7,523 bases of DNA from Armatimonadota bacterium (GTDB lineage Bacteria > Armatimonadota > Zipacnadia > Zipacnadales > FEN-943). The translations under genes and the position numbers were made by a program. Below the pieces are notes generated by a model that searched no databases, was not told the DNA's origin, and saw only the letters and a program-made list of their open reading frames with translations. The stretch spans positions 1 through 7,523 of the forward strand of contig JAKORR010000955.1 of assembly GCA_029777735.1 (NCBI GenBank), written 5' to 3'. Below are positions 4,961 through 7,523 of this stretch, in pieces (positions within the stretch are counted from its first letter, which is position 1; each line of letters begins with the position of its first letter).

Positions 4961-4978
4961 TAGCTAGCCTAGCTAGCC
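4961..4978. repeat. Tandem TAGCTAGCC repeat at the end of the glycoside hydrolase gene
   Basis: Two perfect 9-bp copies (4961-4969, 4970-4978) span the stop codon of the minus-strand gene. The 95-nt gap between the convergent genes (4878-4972) otherwise shows no convincing terminator hairpin with a T-run on either strand. Confidence 0.4.
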
Positions 4979-7523
4979 GGGGCCGGGGAGGAGACGGATC
5001 GTGATGACCTGCTGGGGCGCGAGGTTCACTTGTAGCCGTCCCTCTTTCTCCCCGCGCCGCAGCGCTACTGGGGCCACCTTGCCCTCAGCGCCTAGGGCCC
5101 GGACGTTGTACGCGCTCCTGGCATAGTTCCTGGGCAGGGCTACGGTTACGGTCTGGGGATCGGCCCGCCAGTTGATGAGTAGCACCAGCAGCTCGCCCGC
5201 GCTGTTCACGGCGTAGGCGGCTTCGATGTCGTCGCCGGCTCCGGGGACGGCTAGGTCTTCGAGGTGGGGCGAGTCCGCGGGTGCTTCCTGCCTACCGAAG
5301 AGGGCGTGGCGGAGGGCGGCGAAGTGCCCTGGCTTCAGCACTGGCGGGAAGACGCGCCGGTCGCGGCCGCGATGCCAGTTGCTGTAGTCCTGCGGCAGTC
5401 CCACGCCAAACTCGCCCGCTAGGAATACTACGCTGCCCTTGCCCAGACGCCGTTCCAACACCACGGGAGAATCGCCGGCCTTAGCCAGGACCCGTGTGTC
5501 TTCGGCAGGTTGGACCGACTCGTAGACCGAGAAGGTCTCGCCCGCTGCGGCGGGCAGGTCCAGGGCCTCCTGCTTGTGCCCCGACGGAGGGTGGTCCAGG
5601 CCAAGCAGGTTCAGCAGGGCGGGCCGGTCGCGCAGGCGCCCGTCCTGCGTCAGGTTTCCCACCTCGGACACGACGACCACGCGCTTGCCCTCAGCGGCCA
5701 GCCTGGCGAGAAGCTCGGCGGCCCCGTCGGACACCGCATAGGGGAAGGGCACTAGCACCACAGAGAAGGGACGCAGCTCGCTGGCCCTCACGCTATCAAG
5801 ATAGAACAGGTCAGTTGGATAGCCGAAGCGCAGTAGCGCCATGAGCGGCTCCACCTGCGCGAGGCTCGCGTAGCGCGGATCGACGGACGGATGGGTGAGT
5901 GGACGTTCACTGGTGGGCGCGGACAGCTCTTGGCCGGCCTTGAGGCCTTGGCAGTAGAAGCGCCACCAGTCCTCTGAGGCGCGCGAGTGCAGCACGGCGA
6001 CGCCCGGCCATGGTCGCGCTTTTTTCAGCCATGGATCGACAGCCTCCAGCAGAGAGAAGGCGCCTGTGACGTTGCGCTGCGTGGCTGTCACGTCGCTGGG
6101 CACGTTCGACTTGCCACTGATGTAGATGTGGTGGAAGTAGAAGACCTCGCGGGCGCCGTGCCAGACAGAACTGAGGGCAGAGCCGTAGACCTCGACGGGA
6201 TCTAGGTCGCGTTGGTTTTCATAGAGGCGGCAGGGTTCGAGAACAACGCCGCACACGTGGTGGGGCGAAGCTCCCGATAGACGCAGCGCCGTCTCGGTGA
6301 CATACCAGTGCGTGCTGTCGCCGAGATAGTTGTGCAGCAGGATATAAGGGTCGGTGGTGAGGAAGTCGATGCGCGAGTCGTAGCCCACGCGGTCCCAGGC
6401 TACGCCGGGACCCCACCACCAGTCACTGCAGACCGGCGTGACACAGATGAGAGAGTCGGCAAGACAGCGCGGGTTGACGCGCTTGACCGTAGCTGCGGCC
6501 TCCTGTAGCCAGCGTGTGGTGGTTTCATAGCGGAAGTTGATGTACTCGCGATAGGGGTCGGTGGGGGAGAAGCGGCTCAGGTCTGGCAGGTCAGTACCGT
6601 AGGTTTCGCGGAAGATCCGGCGGCAGTTGGAGCAGTCGCAGTAGTCCGGCAGCTTCTCGTAGAACTCCCTTACCTTCGCGTCGGCATGGTTCTTGAAGAC
6701 TTGCTTCAGGGTGCTGTTGTTGTAGTTGTACTCGTCGGGTACCAGGGAGATGCCCGCGAAGTCAAAGCGCGCCAGGTCCGCCAGCACAGCGTTCCAGTCC
6801 TTTCCCCAGGCAGCGTTGGGGCAATAGTACTGTGGGAAGTTGGGGTCGTCGGCGGACTTCATTGGTCGCCAGTAGGAGTCGGGCGTCGTCCACACACCGA
6901 TGCCTTGGCGGGCCGCCTCGGCCAGGAACAGCTCGAGGGGGCTCTGGCCAGGCGTGTAGTAGGACTCCTCCAGGAACCGACTTGGCCACAGGGGAGCGTT
7001 TGGCGACAGATAGACATGCATGGCGTTGGCGTGCCACTGCTGCCACTGGCGGAAGACCTCGTCGCGGGAGGAGGTGACGTCTCTGTCGTTGGACTCGAAG
7101 CCGGGACAGCGCAGTAGATTAGGCCCGTTCTCCTCACCGAAGAATAGATCGTCGAACCAGACCTTGCCGGGGTACTCGCGGAGGAAGACGTACACTCGGG
7201 CGCTCTTCACCGGTTTGGGGGGCGTGACGATGGTCTCCGCATATTGCCAGTCATGAGTGCCCGTGGGGAAGGTGGCGATCTTCATAGGCCAGCTTTCGCC
7301 GTCGGCGAGCAGGCAGTCGACGTAGATGGAGTACTGCCAGCCTTGCGCACCCTCGACGCCCTCGGCCTTGCTCCAGCCCGCGATCTTTATGGGTCGCGGC
7401 TCGGTCTGGTTGAGCGTTACGCTCTGAGCTCCGCCGCAGCCTGAACCCTCGCCACCCTCCCCATTGTCGCAAAAGTAGCTGGCTTGGCCGGAGCGATACG
7501 TGTCGGTCACATAGCGCCCAGGC
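4973..7523 (-). CDS. GH42-like glycoside hydrolase with N-terminal beta-sandwich (5' end beyond window)
   Basis: The reading frame is still open at the right edge (…PGRYVTDTYRSG), so the N-terminus and any signal peptide are missing; residues are numbered from the codon at 7510. Residues 1-128 resemble a carbohydrate-binding-type beta-sandwich (VTLNQTEPRPIKIAGWSKAEG ... VWFDDLFFGE). Residues ~145-500 look like a GH42 TIM barrel: YYCPN (C230) and CDCSNC (C291, C293, C296) match the GH42 zinc cysteines, Glu260 in VPDEYNYN is the likely acid/base, and Glu425 in VVLEPC, followed by HGAREVFYFHH, the likely nucleophile. Residues ~503-640 fit the trimerisation, glutamine-amidotransferase-like domain (FSVVLVPFPYAVS ... 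EGKRVVVVSE). The end is a small beta domain (about 763-841). GH42 enzymes cleave beta-galactosides, but this is a distant relative and its substrate cannot be named. It runs head-on to rightward replication and convergent with the prepilin gene. Confidence 0.85.
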   Translation of the reverse strand, partial: PGRYVTDTYRSGQASYFCDNGEGGEGSGCGGAQSVTLNQTEPRPIKIAGWSKAEGVEGAQGWQYSIYVDCLLADGESWPMKIATFPTGTHDWQYAETIVTPPKPVKSARVYVFLREYPGKVWFDDLFFGEENGPNLLRCPGFESNDRDVTSSRDEVFRQWQQWHANAMHVYLSPNAPLWPSRFLEESYYTPGQSPLELFLAEAARQGIGVWTTPDSYWRPMKSADDPNFPQYYCPNAAWGKDWNAVLADLARFDFAGISLVPDEYNYNNSTLKQVFKNHADAKVREFYEKLPDYCDCSNCRRIFRETYGTDLPDLSRFSPTDPYREYINFRYETTTRWLQEAAATVKRVNPRCLADSLICVTPVCSDWWWGPGVAWDRVGYDSRIDFLTTDPYILLHNYLGDSTHWYVTETALRLSGASPHHVCGVVLEPCRLYENQRDLDPVEVYGSALSSVWHGAREVFYFHHIYISGKSNVPSDVTATQRNVTGAFSLLEAVDPWLKKARPWPGVAVLHSRASEDWWRFYCQGLKAGQELSAPTSERPLTHPSVDPRYASLAQVEPLMALLRFGYPTDLFYLDSVRASELRPFSVVLVPFPYAVSDGAAELLARLAAEGKRVVVVSEVGNLTQDGRLRDRPALLNLLGLDHPPSGHKQEALDLPAAAGETFSVYESVQPAEDTRVLAKAGDSPVVLERRLGKGSVVFLAGEFGVGLPQDYSNWHRGRDRRVFPPVLKPGHFAALRHALFGRQEAPADSPHLEDLAVPGAGDDIEAAYAVNSAGELLVLLINWRADPQTVTVALPRNYARSAYNVRALGAEGKVAPVALRRGEKEGRLQVNLAPQQVITIRLLPGPG

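Noticed and set aside
5281..7444. Plus-strand open frames inside the glycoside hydrolase gene
   Set aside because: They are Arg/Pro/Ala-rich translations opposite a long coding sequence with clear domain motifs.

Overview
The window looks like the replication-origin region of a high-GC bacterial chromosome, probably an uncultivated member of Armatimonadota. That assignment rests on the secreted-protein genes on the right. One is a prepilin-like protein with an N-terminus of the type common in that phylum (ILFPVFARAREKARQ followed by SC) and a C-terminal H-X9-DG motif. The other is a large GH42-like protein with an N-terminal beta-sandwich. No rRNA, 16S fragment or other strong marker is present, so the phylum is inference.

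Left block (1-1995, minus strand): rsmG, parA and parB lie in the order rsmG > parA > parB and point away from the intergenic region. parB is cut off by the left edge. A perfect 16-bp parS palindrome (1949-1964) is built into the first codons of rsmG. A promoter with a perfect TTGACA lies just upstream. A consensus DnaA box sits near its predicted transcription start, and further DnaA-like boxes lie between rsmG and parA.

Centre (1996-2991): about 1 kb without a credible gene, read here as oriC. It has a cluster of DnaA boxes (2618-2649) with more singles to the right, several inverted and direct repeats, and a flip of GC skew from strongly C-rich to G-rich. At its right end is an array resembling a basal unwinding system: DnaA box, GC-rich spacer, then CTACTACTA, which is 3'-GATGATGAT-5' on the other strand. 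This array coincides with a good sigma70-type promoter for dnaN. The flanking housekeeping genes run outward on both sides, as leading-strand genes would from an origin.

Right block (2992-7523): dnaN (sliding clamp) is the first gene rightward. dnaA is not between the origin and dnaN, and recF does not follow dnaN. Instead there is a single prepilin/H-X9-DG gene (plus strand), then convergently a large GH42-like glycoside hydrolase gene (minus strand) whose 5' end lies beyond the window.

Together, RsmG (16S rRNA methylation), ParA/ParB/parS (origin segregation), DnaA boxes and DnaN form a compact replication-segregation locus. The two genes to the right are accessory, surface or sugar-degrading functions. 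I see no defence system, mobile element or CRISPR array. The most notable content is the architecture of the origin itself.
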